64,000 bases of DNA from Paenibacillus sinensis (GCF_019904155.1 NZ_JAHCMB010000198.1:1-64000), one strand, 5' to 3'; shown: positions 1 to 9,534, numbered from the stretch's first letter. Translations and numbers: made by a program. The notes: generated by a model from the sequence alone, not told the origin.

Positions 1-862
1 TTTGCCGGTAAGGATTGGGTTTTCGGTGAGGACAAACGAGGTTTAGATTCCGCATGTGGCGGCGAATCCGTTTCCGGTTATAGATGATGTCGAAGTCATT
101 TTCCAGGACCATTTTGATTGAACGAGCGCCCTTTTTAAAGCCTCTTCTACAGAACGCCTTCTTGACTAACTCGCCCACCTCTGCGTCCAATCGGGCTCGC
201 TTTATGCGGGAATCTGCGGCCTTAAGATAGCTGTAGTACCCCGAGCGTGAGACGTTAAGCAGCTCGCATAGATAATGCGTCATTCGCTTGAATCCTTGCT
301 CTACGGCGTCATGAATAAGTTCAAACAGCTTATTCTTGCTTAGGTTTCTTCCCTTGGCTACCAGCCACCTTTCTTTCGTGTCGGCTTTTTTTAACAGTTC
401 AAGTTGAGATTCCAGAAGTTTAATTCGTGCATCCTGCTTCGCGATGATCTCTTCTGGTGTCCTTTCTCGACTAAGCGAACGTCCTGAGGATTCTTTACGG
501 GAATCCGCCAGACCAATGATTCCGCCCCGTTCATAAGCTTTTTTCCAACGGTCCGCACTCTGTTCGACACGCTTCATTCCTAGAATTTCTACATCGAACC
601 CTTGGGCTATGAAAATCTCTCTTGGCGTCTTGCCCTCCATATATTGGTCTATGAATAACCGTTTGAACTCATCTGAGTAAGTAACGGCTTTGTCGCTTAT
701 TTTCGTGATGTACTTGTTCTTTGAGAGTTGATCTTGTTCTGCCTTGGAAAAAAGTTTTTTACTCATAGTGCCCTCCCTTGATGCTAATACCAGTATACAA
801 AATGGCCCCCACAGCCTAAACACTTTTTTTCAAGTGTCCAGTCTATGGGGACCAGTTTAACA
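1..862 (-). mobile_element. IS3-family insertion sequence, right part only
   Basis: The element runs off the left edge of the window. It holds the 5' part of a transposase gene on the minus strand. Its outer end is placed at about 862, where the minus strand reads TGTTAAACTGGTCCCCATAG; the 5'-TG start fits IS3-family ends. The element end lies about 20 bp past the amylase stop codon, inside what looks like half of that gene's terminator (GTCCGGCC followed by Ts). The left end, the other inverted repeat and the target duplication are outside the window, so the exact boundary is an inference. Confidence 0.75.
2..766 (-). CDS. IS3-family transposase, N-terminal part (truncated by window edge)
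   Basis: About 255 codons are visible and the frame is still open at the window edge. The start ATG at 764-766 has a GGGAGGG ribosome site 4-10 bases upstream. Residues 30-110 form the OrfA-type helix-turn-helix part (TYSDEFKRLF, then RWKKAYERGG). A short coiled coil follows around 115-135 (RIKLLESQLELLKK). Then comes the HTH_21 region of OrfB (LCELLNVSRSGYYSYL, then KRIRRHMRNLNL). The DDE catalytic domain would lie outside the window. OrfA and OrfB are in one continuous frame here, although the usual run of As sits at their junction (CTGTTAAAAAAAGCC), so no frameshift is needed. It would catalyse movement of the host element. Confidence 0.85.
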   Translation of the reverse strand, partial: MSKKLFSKAEQDQLSKNKYITKISDKAVTYSDEFKRLFIDQYMEGKTPREIFIAQGFDVEILGMKRVEQSADRWKKAYERGGIIGLADSRKESSGRSLSRERTPEEIIAKQDARIKLLESQLELLKKADTKERWLVAKGRNLSKNKLFELIHDAVEQGFKRMTHYLCELLNVSRSGYYSYLKAADSRIKRARLDAEVGELVKKAFCRRGFKKGARSIKMVLENDFDIIYNRKRIRRHMRNLNLVCPHRKPNPYRQ

Positions 863-883
863 GTCCGGCCTTTTTTATTCTCC

Positions 884-3800
884 TTATAGATCCTTCCAAC
901 GAGCAACCGTAACCTGAATGGTCTGCGGACCGCCGGACGGCGTCAGTGTCCGGTTCGAGATGTCCGCTCCGCTGGACGTCGCTTCCACACTCGTCCACGA
1001 GCCTCTCGTGAATTTGTATGTTACTGCCGTTCCCGCCGGCAAGTTCAGCGTAATGCTGTAAACACCGTCACTGCCTTTAGTCAGCTGGTAGGCGCTATCT
1101 GCCACGTTCCAGCTGTTAAAGCTGCCTGAGATATACACCGGACCGCTGGCGGGCGTATTCGACGGCACCGTCACCCGGAACGTTACGCTGTCCGCTTGCG
1201 GCTCTCCCGTGTACAGATTGCCGCTCACCAAGCTGGATGCGCCGGTGCCAAAGTGATAGTTGTTGCTGCTGTTGTTATCCCATGTACCGCTGCCGTTGTT
1301 GAACGCCGCCGTCAGACCCGTCGCCGTGCCGAGTTGAATCGTGGCTACGCTGTAACCGGCGTACGAGGACGAGTTCATCTGAACACCCGGCGATGTCGTC
1401 CAGGTCGAAGCTCCGTCCAGCTTGTAATGAATGTACTTCGAGGCGAACGAATCATTCTTGTAATAGATCGTCGCCGTACTGCCAGCCGAAGTCGTGGCTG
1501 TTGCCGCTCCACTCGCCGCGGACAGGTTACCCGCTGCATCGTACGCCTTCACTGTGTAAGTGTAGGTCGTACTTGCAGCCAAGCCCGTATCCGTGTAGCT
1601 CGTTGTAGCCGTAGTTCCGACCTTGGTGCCGTCGCGGTACACTTCATAACCGGTCACCGCCACGTTGTCCGTCGATGCGGTCCATGTGATCGTTGCTGAT
1701 GAAGCTGAAGACGAGGTCGCGGTTACGTTCTGAGGTACGCTTGGTGCGGTCGTGTCGACGTTCGGCTTACCTGACACGATGCTGCCTGTCGGGGTGTATG
1801 TCCATGTGCCGACTCCAAACAGGTAGTTGCTGCCGTTATTGCTATCCCATGTACCGCTGCCGTTGTTGAAGCATGCTTCGAGCTGCGTTGCTGTGCCGAT
1901 GTTGATCGTGATCTTGTTGTATCCGGTATATTCGGAAGCCGGAATCGGCACGCCCGGAGCAGTCGTCCATGTTCCTCCTGCCGGACGGTAGTGAATATAT
2001 GGCGTCGTGTAACCTTGCTTGTAATAGATCGTTACATTATTGCCTGCCGCTGTCGTGGCCAAAGCCGCCGCGCTAAATGCCGACAGATTGCCGGCTGCGT
2101 CGTAGGCCTTCACTGTATACGAGTATGACGTACTCGCCGCAAGCCCCGTATCCGTATACGAAGTCGTCGCGGTCGTACCGACCTTGACGCCATCCCGGTA
2201 CACTTCATAGCCCGTCACCGCAACGTTGTCTGTCGATCCGCTCCATGTGACCGTTGCTGATGAAGATGAAGACGATGTCGCGGTTACATTCTGCGGTACA
2301 CTCGGCGCTTCCGTATCCGGGGTTAAAGTGGTCCCCGTTGCCGCCGGCGAACTCGCCGCAGATTTATTGCCCGCCACATCATAAGCCTTCACCGTATAGG
2401 AATAAGTTGTATTGGCCGTAAGATTGCTGTCCGTATACGAGGTGCTGCTCGTTGTGCCTACAAGTGTTCCGTTGCGATACACTTCATAACCGGTGACCGC
2501 GACGTTGTCCGTCGATGCCGTCCAGTTCACCTTCAAGCTGGAAGCGCTAAGTGCAGTTACCGCAACATTCGCCGGCACGGATGGAGCTGTCGTGTCCGCC
2601 AATGCCTTCGCATAGATTTTAGCCGCATTTGCTCCGACGCTTACCGTAATTTGCTTGCCTGTTGTGCCTCCGGAAGCAACGGTTACTGTATCCGAAGGAT
2701 TCAGCTGGTTCACGAGAACCGTACCCACCGGCAGCGTGCTTTCCGTGCGAAGCGGGATCGTGACCGTCTGCGTACCGCTGGAAGCATTGCTGAATACGGA
2801 GATGACTTCCTGTCCAGCATTCGTTCCGCTGTCCACCCGGCGGGAGAATGCGTACAGGTTCTGCGCCGACCACATCTCACGCTGGGTTCCTTTGCGCAGA
2901 GCCTCGTAGTTTTTGCGAATTTGATTCAGCTTGGCGACGTATTGATAGGTGTCCGTATTCTCATTGAAGTAGTTCTGAATGACGTTGCCGTTCGCGTCAC
3001 GCTTCACCATTGACCAGCGGTTCCAGGTGTCGGCGATGCCGCCGCTGATAATGGAGCCGTTGCCGTTGCCTTTGTCCTGCTCCGTGCCTTGGAAGACAAC
3101 GGGCACACCGCGAACCGTAAAGATGAAGGTCAGGGCGTTTTGCAGTTTAGCTACGCTTCCACCTGCTTCGGTCAGGAACCGGTTGCGGTCGTGGTTGTCG
3201 ATGAATGTGACCATGTGGTTGGCATTGCCGTTATAGTAGGAGTCCAAAGCCAGTGTGCTCTTGATGTTCGAATCGAATGATTGACCATAAGCGAAGCTGT
3301 TCAAGACAGAGAAGAACAGCGGGAAGTCGAGCATACCCCATTCCTTGTTCGCACCAACCCAGCGCGAGACAAATTCCGCGTTGCCGTCGAAGTTCTCCCC
3401 GAACGTGTTCACGCCGAGCAGATTCTGCAGATCGCCGATGTCGGTCGGCTTCATCAGCTTGGCTGCATCGACGCGGGCGCCATCGGCTCCCGTGTAATCA
3501 AACCAGCCCTTGATCGAGCTGAAGATTGCAGACTTCGCTGCAGGAACGTCGAAGTCGATATCGTCGAGTCCGGCCAAGTCGTGATTCTCCATATAATCCT
3601 GAGCCCACTGCGTGTAGTTGCCGTCGACCAGAGACCAATTAATGTCCCCGTTGTGGTGGTACCAGGACGGGTTGTTGAACGGTGCGGCCGGTTGCAGGCT
3701 GAAGATATCGTAGTAAGCTTGGGTCCCCAGCATGTAATCGCCGATATGGTTGGGAACAACGTCAATGACGACTTTGATGCCGAGCGCATGCGCACTGTCT

Positions 3801-4255
3801 ACAAGCTCCTTCAGCTTCTCCTTTGTGCCGAAGTAAGGGTTCGCAGCGTTCGGGTCCTTCACGTTATAGCCGTGATAGGCCGTGTTGCGGCCAGTGCCGT
3901 TGTTATCGCGGTTCGTCACCTGCGGCTCAGCGACAGGCGAGATCCAGATCGCTGTATAGCCCATGTCGTGGATGTAGGGAAGTTTGTCGATAACGCCTTG
4001 CCAGTCTCCGCCTTTCATATAGCGGAAATCTTCTTCGGAGTCCTCTGCGTACCGGATGGCGGAGCCAGTCGCATTGTTCGACGGATCGCCGTCGTAGAAC
4101 CGGTCGACCATAATCTGGTAGATCGTGTCGTTCTCGTCCACAGTGCCGATACTTGCCGCTTGCACCTGCTTCGGCGGAATGATGAAGACGTTCATGATGA
4201 TAGACAAAAACATGACGGCACTAAGGATTTGCGATAACCAACGCTTGCGAATCAT
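884..4255 (-). CDS. Secreted multidomain alpha-amylase (GH13) with FN3, CBM25 and CBM20-like modules
   Basis: A 1123-aa exoenzyme that hydrolyses starch-type alpha-1,4-glucans outside the cell. A signal peptide occupies residues 1-35 (ending VQA|A). The GH13 barrel follows, resembling the CGTase/maltogenic amylase group (TIYQIMVDRF). Its four conserved regions are DVVPNH, the nucleophile Asp263 in ARVDAAK, the acid/base Glu287 in FGENF, and Asp356 in FIDNHD. Downstream are FN3 (about 554-645), FN3 (647-738), CBM25 (740-835), FN3 (837-930), CBM25 (931-1025) and a CBM20-like module to the end. AGGAGG precedes the ATG by 10 bases; a TTG one codon earlier is an alternative start. The FN3 copies are nearly identical in DNA, a possible site for recombination. 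An IS3 element sits directly behind the stop codon. Whether the product pattern is amylase or glucanotransferase cannot be told from sequence alone. Confidence 0.93.
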   Translation of the reverse strand: MIRKRWLSQILSAVMFLSIIMNVFIIPPKQVQAASIGTVDENDTIYQIMVDRFYDGDPSNNATGSAIRYAEDSEEDFRYMKGGDWQGVIDKLPYIHDMGYTAIWISPVAEPQVTNRDNNGTGRNTAYHGYNVKDPNAANPYFGTKEKLKELVDSAHALGIKVVIDVVPNHIGDYMLGTQAYYDIFSLQPAAPFNNPSWYHHNGDINWSLVDGNYTQWAQDYMENHDLAGLDDIDFDVPAAKSAIFSSIKGWFDYTGADGARVDAAKLMKPTDIGDLQNLLGVNTFGENFDGNAEFVSRWVGANKEWGMLDFPLFFSVLNSFAYGQSFDSNIKSTLALDSYYNGNANHMVTFIDNHDRNRFLTEAGGSVAKLQNALTFIFTVRGVPVVFQGTEQDKGNGNGSIISGGIADTWNRWSMVKRDANGNVIQNYFNENTDTYQYVAKLNQIRKNYEALRKGTQREMWSAQNLYAFSRRVDSGTNAGQEVISVFSNASSGTQTVTIPLRTESTLPVGTVLVNQLNPSDTVTVASGGTTGKQITVSVGANAAKIYAKALADTTAPSVPANVAVTALSASSLKVNWTASTDNVAVTGYEVYRNGTLVGTTSSTSYTDSNLTANTTYSYTVKAYDVAGNKSAASSPAATGTTLTPDTEAPSVPQNVTATSSSSSSATVTWSGSTDNVAVTGYEVYRDGVKVGTTATTSYTDTGLAASTSYSYTVKAYDAAGNLSAFSAAALATTAAGNNVTIYYKQGYTTPYIHYRPAGGTWTTAPGVPIPASEYTGYNKITINIGTATQLEACFNNGSGTWDSNNGSNYLFGVGTWTYTPTGSIVSGKPNVDTTAPSVPQNVTATSSSASSATITWTASTDNVAVTGYEVYRDGTKVGTTATTSYTDTGLAASTTYTYTVKAYDAAGNLSAASGAATATTSAGSTATIYYKNDSFASKYIHYKLDGASTWTTSPGVQMNSSSYAGYSVATIQLGTATGLTAAFNNGSGTWDNNSSNNYHFGTGASSLVSGNLYTGEPQADSVTFRVTVPSNTPASGPVYISGSFNSWNVADSAYQLTKGSDGVYSITLNLPAGTAVTYKFTRGSWTSVEATSSGADISNRTLTPSGGPQTIQVTVARWKDL

Positions 4256-4281
4256 CAATTCAATTCCTCCTTATTTTTATT

Positions 4282-4295
4282 TTGAAGCGCTTACA
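4282..4295. promoter_or_regulatory. cre-like site in the amylase leader
   Basis: TTGAAGCGCTTACA lies between the amylase promoter and its ribosome site. It matches the CcpA consensus TGWAANCGNTNWCA except at two positions. CcpA repression at such downstream sites is common for amylases of Gram-positive bacteria. The call is inferred from position and partial match. Confidence 0.4.
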
Positions 4296-4484
4296 TTAAG
4301 TTGGCTTCTTTACTGCCGCTTGGCCTCTTGCCTATGCCTGTCCTCCTTGCTGCTGCTCGTCCCCCTTTCGCCCCTGGTTTCTTACGAACCTGCTTCTGTC
4401 TGCCCGTCTTCTCCGGCTTGCCTGCTTAAGATCGTGACCGTGCCGCCAGCATTCAGTACCTTCCCAACTAAATACTCCGCCATA

Positions 4485-4500
4485 GGGAAACCGGTTTTCC
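4485..4500. promoter_or_regulatory. LacI-family-type operator at the amylase transcription start
   Basis: GGGAAACCGGTTTTCC is a 16-bp near-perfect palindrome (one mismatch) centred on CCGG, the layout typical of LacI/GalR-family operators. It begins about 7 bases after the -10 box of the amylase promoter, so a bound repressor would cover the start site. No LacI-family gene is in the window, so the regulator is unknown. Confidence 0.5.
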
Positions 4501-4506
4501 AACAAG

Positions 4507-4535
4507 AAAATATCATGCTTTGAAAACCTTGTCAA
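4507..4535 (-). promoter_or_regulatory. Amylase promoter (sigmaA type)
   Basis: On the minus strand TTGACA (4535-4530) is followed after exactly 17 bases by TATTTT (4512-4507). Transcription would start near 4500, giving a leader of about 245 nt that carries the operator palindrome and the cre-like site. Confidence 0.7.
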
Positions 4536-4724
4536 TATATGGGTGAAAAAATATTTTTACCGAACAGACCTGGCTTATGAGCGAATGTGAGGCTGCTCCA
4601 TCAGTGCAGGTGTCTCTCTATGTTGCTCTAGTGCTAATTAATAGAATCGTTCAGCTTAAGTGCAGAGGAACCGAGACATTTGCTGAAGCCTGCCCGGATC
4701 GCCCGGCTCTCCAAAGCTCATACG

Positions 4725-4755
4725 AAAAACCGCTTCCGGAGATCGCCGGAAGCGG
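4725..4755 (-). terminator. Terminator of the GH3 gene
   Basis: A perfect 10-bp stem (CCGCTTCCGG with CCGGAAGCGG, 6-nt loop) is followed on the minus strand by TTTTTCG. It lies about 90 bp beyond the GH3 stop codon and isolates that gene from the amylase promoter. Confidence 0.85.
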
Positions 4756-4845
4756 CTTACAGGTCTGACTTATTGCGCTAGAGCCACTTTACCATTTAGG
4801 AAAGGACAAGCAAATTTCAACCGTATCAAACGAGCTGGAACCGCA

Positions 4846-7758
4846 TCAGGCGAACTGGAACCGGCTGATCGCAGCGGCGCCGGATACAACGAGATACACA
4901 TTCTGCCGCCCGCTTACGCCGCTCAGCTCGCAGCTGTAGTCGCGCCATTCCTGGGCGCCGCCGGCTTTCAAGGCCGTCCGTCCCGCGAGCGGACCTTCCG
5001 GAGACCCCAGCCGGACCTCGATCACGGCATCCGCCGTGCTTGCCGCGCGGACCTGCAGAGTGCCTGCGCCGTCTTCAAATTCCGCGTCCGCGAAGCCGAT
5101 CCAGCCGCTGCGATCCTTCACTTCGGCTGCGCTGCCGCCTTCGGCGCATTCTCCGATCAGCATGCCTTCATAGCTGTCGTAATTAATCGCTTTGGTCGTC
5201 TGCTTCAGGTCGCGCGGCGGAATGGTCTCGCCCGCAACGTCCAGCGCGGCCGCAAGCGGCAGGTTCTCCGAGGAGGCGCCAGCCATGATCGTGTAAAAGC
5301 CGTTCTCGATGCAGTAGCGCTCGCGGGTCACGTCCCACATCGCCAGCTGTGCCAGCGGGAGGGTGAACTCCACGTCAGCCGACTCGCCCGGCTGCAGCAG
5401 CACCCGCCGGAAAGCCAGCAGTTGCTTCCGCGGACGCTTCACGCGGGATTGCTCTGCGCGTCCGTAGAGCTGCACCACTTCTTCGCCCGGCAGGCTGCCG
5501 CTGTTGGTTACCCGGCAGGTTAGGTTGATCTCCTGATCTGCGCCGGCCGACAGATGATCCTCGGCAAGGCGAAGCTCATCATAGCGGAAAGAGGTGTAGG
5601 ATAAGCCGTGTCCGAACGGATACAGGACCTCGCCTTCAAAATATTGATACGTTCTGCCGTTCTTGATAATATCGTAATCCATAAAGTCCGGCAGTTGGTT
5701 AACGGATTTATACCACGTCATGTTGAGGCGTCCAGCAGGGTTCGCATCACCGAACAGCACATCGGCCAGCGCATGGCCAAGCTCCTGGCCGACATGGGTC
5801 GTATACAGAACGGCCGGCACATTGGCGTCCACCCAGTTCAGGGCATACGGATAGCTGCCCACGACCACGACAACCGTATTCGGGTTGGCGGCATACACTT
5901 CCTGAATCAACTTCTCCTGTGATTCAGGAAGCGTGATATCCGGCCGGTCAATCGTCTCCTTGCCGTTAATCAGCGGGTGGTTGCCGACGAATACGACCGC
6001 CAGATCCGCTTCGCCCGCTGCTTCCTTCGCGGCTTCCAGCTTGTTCGTGATCATTTCGACTTCGAACACTTCGGCGCCGATCGCCTTCTCTTCCTCGCCT
6101 GACACTTCGGCGGCCCCCGCCACGTTAATCTCGTTCGCCGTCTCCGCTGCCTGGCCGTCGCCGACCAGCAGCTCGCCCGATTCGGCATTCACCGTCACCG
6201 GAGTTCCATTCCACGTCGAGAAGGTTACGCTCTGCGGCTCGCCTTCAGCAGGCTGCACCAGGAAGACTTCCTTCGTGAACCACTCCCAAATCTGATCCGC
6301 CGACGCTTTCACGACACGATCGTCGGTTGTGAGGTAGCGACCGTTCTCTTCAGCGATCAGTGTATGGCTGCCCCAGCCCCAATCCGTCATCTCAAATACT
6401 GAAGCTTCTTCCGCATTCTCCGCCGCAGCGGCCAATGCCGCCTGCTCCCCTGCCTGAATCCGCACATACTTGCCGGTCTTTTTCGACTTCAACCGGATGC
6501 GGTCTGTACCGCCGGCGAAGAGCGTCTTCCCTGCTGTGCCGGCTCCATCCAGCTTCTCCTGGATGCCTTGAAGCGGCGTTACTGCATACGGCAGCGAGCC
6601 GCTGTACCAGTCGCGGTATACGATGCCGCCGAGCGGCCCGATGACGGCGACCTTGTTAAGCTTGTCCGCCTGAAGCGGAAGCAGCCCGCTGTCATTCTTC
6701 AGCAGCACCGCCGCTTTGCGGGCGGCTTCCCGGGACAGCTCGGCATGCTCCGGACGCAAGATGGCGGACTCATCGATCGCCGCATAAGGATTGCCTTCCT
6801 CGGGGTCGAACTCGCCGAGGCGGAAGCGGACGCGGAACGTGTTGCGAAGCGCCACGTCCAGGTCACTCTCTTCCAGCTGTCCTTCTTCAAGCGCTTCACG
6901 CAGCGCCTGCTTGATTACTTCCGAATCGTCCGTAATGCTGTCGATGCCGCCTTCCTTGACCGAGCGGGCAACCGCTTCCTGTAACGAATCGAGATAGCCA
7001 TGGTCGCGCACCGTGCCCGTTACGTCAAAGGCGTCGCTCACGACGAAGCCGTCCATGCCCCATTCCTGCTTCACGATCGCCTTCACATCCGTACTCAAGT
7101 TGGCCGGCACGCCGTTGATGGCATTGTACGCCGTCATCATCGACTGGGCGCCGCCTTCCTTGAACGGAATTTCAAATGCTCTCAAATAATATTCGCGCAT
7201 ATTGCGGGGATCGATGCTGACCGAAGCGTCGCCCCGGCCGACCTCGTTGTTGTTCGCTATAAAGTGCTTCAGCGTGGCAACCGCTTTCAAGTAAACGGGA
7301 TGTTCGCCCTGGATACCCTGAACGAGTGCGGATGCCAGCTTGCCGGTCAGGATCGGATCTTCGCCATACGCTTCTTCCGTGCGTCCCCAGCGCGGATCGC
7401 GCTCCAGATCCACCGTCGGCGCCCACAGCGTCAGTCCGTTGATCTCCGGATTGCGCCGGTAGAAGCCGCGCGCCTCATCGCCGATCACGCTGCCAATGCG
7501 CTTCATCAGCTCCGTGTCCCAGGTGCATCCAAGACCGATCGGCTGCGGGAATCCCGTAGCCTCTCCGAGCCAGGCCATGCCGTGTGCCGCTTCCGTTCCA
7601 TGTTTATACGCTTTCACACCAAGCCGCTCGACAGCAGCCTGATATTGAACCATCAGCTCTACCTTTTCCTCCAGCGTGAAGCGGGAGACCAGGTCATTTA
7701 CCCGCTCTTCGAGCGGCAGAGAAGTATTCTGAAATGGGTATTCGATTAATGCGGACAT
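4846..7758 (-). CDS. Glycoside hydrolase family 3 (beta-glucosidase/xylosidase type) with inserted trefoil-like domain and CBM6-like tail
   Basis: A 970-aa enzyme without a signal peptide, so it probably hydrolyses imported or membrane-proximal oligosaccharides in the cytoplasm. The N-terminal barrel has the GH3 signatures KHFIANN (about residue 164) and GFVVSDAFDV with the nucleophile Asp near 242. Around residues 410-540 the C-terminal sandwich domain is interrupted by a stretch resembling a fascin/ricin-type beta-trefoil (RLKSKKTGKYVRI, then a DWGWGSHTLIAEENGRYL-like repeat). The sandwich resumes (VFVGNHPLINGKE), followed by an FnIII-like domain and a C-terminal CBM6-like module (WRDYSCELSGVSG). 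The chosen ATG has AAGGAG 9 bases upstream; an in-frame ATG 8 codons earlier lacks a ribosome site. Substrate (glucoside, xyloside or other) is not decided by the sequence. Confidence 0.9.
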   Translation of the reverse strand: MSALIEYPFQNTSLPLEERVNDLVSRFTLEEKVELMVQYQAAVERLGVKAYKHGTEAAHGMAWLGEATGFPQPIGLGCTWDTELMKRIGSVIGDEARGFYRRNPEINGLTLWAPTVDLERDPRWGRTEEAYGEDPILTGKLASALVQGIQGEHPVYLKAVATLKHFIANNNEVGRGDASVSIDPRNMREYYLRAFEIPFKEGGAQSMMTAYNAINGVPANLSTDVKAIVKQEWGMDGFVVSDAFDVTGTVRDHGYLDSLQEAVARSVKEGGIDSITDDSEVIKQALREALEEGQLEESDLDVALRNTFRVRFRLGEFDPEEGNPYAAIDESAILRPEHAELSREAARKAAVLLKNDSGLLPLQADKLNKVAVIGPLGGIVYRDWYSGSLPYAVTPLQGIQEKLDGAGTAGKTLFAGGTDRIRLKSKKTGKYVRIQAGEQAALAAAAENAEEASVFEMTDWGWGSHTLIAEENGRYLTTDDRVVKASADQIWEWFTKEVFLVQPAEGEPQSVTFSTWNGTPVTVNAESGELLVGDGQAAETANEINVAGAAEVSGEEEKAIGAEVFEVEMITNKLEAAKEAAGEADLAVVFVGNHPLINGKETIDRPDITLPESQEKLIQEVYAANPNTVVVVVGSYPYALNWVDANVPAVLYTTHVGQELGHALADVLFGDANPAGRLNMTWYKSVNQLPDFMDYDIIKNGRTYQYFEGEVLYPFGHGLSYTSFRYDELRLAEDHLSAGADQEINLTCRVTNSGSLPGEEVVQLYGRAEQSRVKRPRKQLLAFRRVLLQPGESADVEFTLPLAQLAMWDVTRERYCIENGFYTIMAGASSENLPLAAALDVAGETIPPRDLKQTTKAINYDSYEGMLIGECAEGGSAAEVKDRSGWIGFADAEFEDGAGTLQVRAASTADAVIEVRLGSPEGPLAGRTALKAGGAQEWRDYSCELSGVSGRQNVYLVVSGAAAISRFQFA

Positions 7759-8040
7759 CGTTATCATCTCCTTCAGGCGCATTGTAAGCTATAACGGACC
7801 GAGGGGATACCCGTAAAATTAGAGGCGTTTTCATATAGAATTCGACATAAAAAGTAATAAGTCGACGCAGCCAAAGAAAGCGGTGGCATTTCGGTAAGAT
7901 AACCCTATAAAGCCCTCCGCCATTGAAAGCTGCTATGCGGCGGAGAGCGGTGTTGGGGTACATCTCTAATTAAGAATAGAGGCTGATTTCGCCTATGCAG
8001 TAATCCAATTCCATTACCGCGAACTAAAAATGACTTGTTG

Positions 8041-9411
8041 TCATTTCAGTTTCGCCAGTTCGTCCATGAAAGCCGGACGTTTGCCATACTCCGTCCTAAA
8101 TTGATGAATGATCTCAGTTTGACTCTCCTTACCCGCAATCCTCCCATATCGGCGCAGCATGGAGCATACACGCTTATAGCTGCTTCTGTTGGACGATAAT
8201 CGCGCCGCCCGCTGGATATACTGGTTATAAATCTGCCTGATCTCCTCCGGATAATTTGTTGACAAGCGCTCGGCATATTCTTCGATTGCATCCGGGTTGG
8301 CCCTCACATAATCCAGCATTTCTGCCTGGTCGTTCTTCTCGTGTATGAGCTTAAGATAGACATCTCTCGCTCTCCAATTCCTTGCAGCCTTCAATTCCAC
8401 AAGCATACTGTGGTAAAACTCGTCCTTATCTCCTTCGGTCAGAGACTCCAATTCCAAATAATAGCTATATTCACCATCTAACAAAAGTTCCTTGGCAAGC
8501 GCTGCCTGATCACGTCTCAAGGACAATTCTCTATACGCGTCGTATCTTGCCTTTTTCCACTTGAGAACCAGTCCCGGAAATTCCTTGTCCAGTAGTTCTC
8601 CCGACTCCGCCAATTCGAGTGCATGACCGAAATCTCCGCGCTCCATACTCTCTTCTATAGCCCAATTTCTAAAGAAGGTGTAATGGAGATGGTCCTCTAC
8701 AAACTTGTCCGCCTGTTCTTGCGGTTCATATTGCTGTACAAGGCGAAACAAAATTTTCAGCAGACCTTCATTGGCATAGTCTGTGTAAGCTTCTCCTTGA
8801 TTAGCGGCAAGCCGACTCTCAATCGCAGCTCTAAGCTGAATCCGGAGCGGTTCCATATCGGCAAATTCGGCACAGATGTTGAACAGGTTGATGCGCCATT
8901 CTTCCCATCCCTGAAAAACAGGGCTACTCCCCATCATTAACAAGCGCTTAAACACAAGTTTCCGGTCAGTTGCTTCCTCTTGATCAAGACTATTCACAAT
9001 TTCCCACACGCTATCTAAAGTCTGCTGAATCAGTATTCCGATTTCGCCGTCTGAATCATCAGCATATTGAAACGCCTCAAATGCCTCCTCCAGAATAACC
9101 AACGTCATTTCCAGCTTCTCTTCGGTCTTTTTGACTTCATTCGCATCCCCCAGCAAACCGAGCATATCTTCCGTGAATCCATAAGTATCTCTGTAACCTA
9201 TAAGACCCTCCGGTCCAGAATGCTTCTTCACAACCGAAGTAATCAGCTTCTTGAAGGATTGGATCTGCTTCGAAAGACTGCTTGTTGCATATTTGAACAT
9301 GAGCGCGTTCTTCAGCACCTTGTCCTCGCCGGCAGCCTGGACAATTATGCCGATGAGTTCATCTTTGGACAAGCTGTTCAATACGATTTCCAATTCGGAT
9401 TTTCTCGCCAT
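8041..9411 (-). CDS. DUF6880-like helical repeat protein of unknown function
   Basis: A 456-aa soluble protein, mostly alpha-helical. It starts with SLSKDELIGIIVQAAGEDKVLKN and has a YADDSDGEIG motif near residue 125; both resemble the uncharacterised DUF6880 family that often accompanies SWIM zinc-finger proteins. The C-terminal half looks like TPR-type helical hairpins and ends in RPAFMDELAKLK, a tail also seen in SWIM-associated proteins. No SWIM protein is adjacent. GGAG lies 10 bases before the ATG; a GTG three codons earlier is too close to that site. It appears monocistronic. The family assignment is from memory and no enzymatic residues are recognised. Confidence 0.6.
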   Translation of the reverse strand: MARKSELEIVLNSLSKDELIGIIVQAAGEDKVLKNALMFKYATSSLSKQIQSFKKLITSVVKKHSGPEGLIGYRDTYGFTEDMLGLLGDANEVKKTEEKLEMTLVILEEAFEAFQYADDSDGEIGILIQQTLDSVWEIVNSLDQEEATDRKLVFKRLLMMGSSPVFQGWEEWRINLFNICAEFADMEPLRIQLRAAIESRLAANQGEAYTDYANEGLLKILFRLVQQYEPQEQADKFVEDHLHYTFFRNWAIEESMERGDFGHALELAESGELLDKEFPGLVLKWKKARYDAYRELSLRRDQAALAKELLLDGEYSYYLELESLTEGDKDEFYHSMLVELKAARNWRARDVYLKLIHEKNDQAEMLDYVRANPDAIEEYAERLSTNYPEEIRQIYNQYIQRAARLSSNRSSYKRVCSMLRRYGRIAGKESQTEIIHQFRTEYGKRPAFMDELAKLK

Positions 9412-9534
9412 TTGGCTCACACTCCAGATTTAAACGGATAGGGATGATTCCAAGGCCGCTGCCGATCGCCGTTCGGGTATACTCTTCCAGTTTAACTGAT
9501 TTTGGAGTTAGATGCCGGGACTTTATAATGCTAA

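Noticed and set aside
7824..7838. cre-like TGAAAACGCCTCTA upstream of the GH3 gene
   Set aside because: Three mismatches to the CcpA consensus at key positions; not better than chance.
7694..7963. 89-codon minus-strand frame between the DUF6880-like and GH3 genes
   Set aside because: It overlaps the GH3 start in another frame and has no ribosome site or recognisable sequence.
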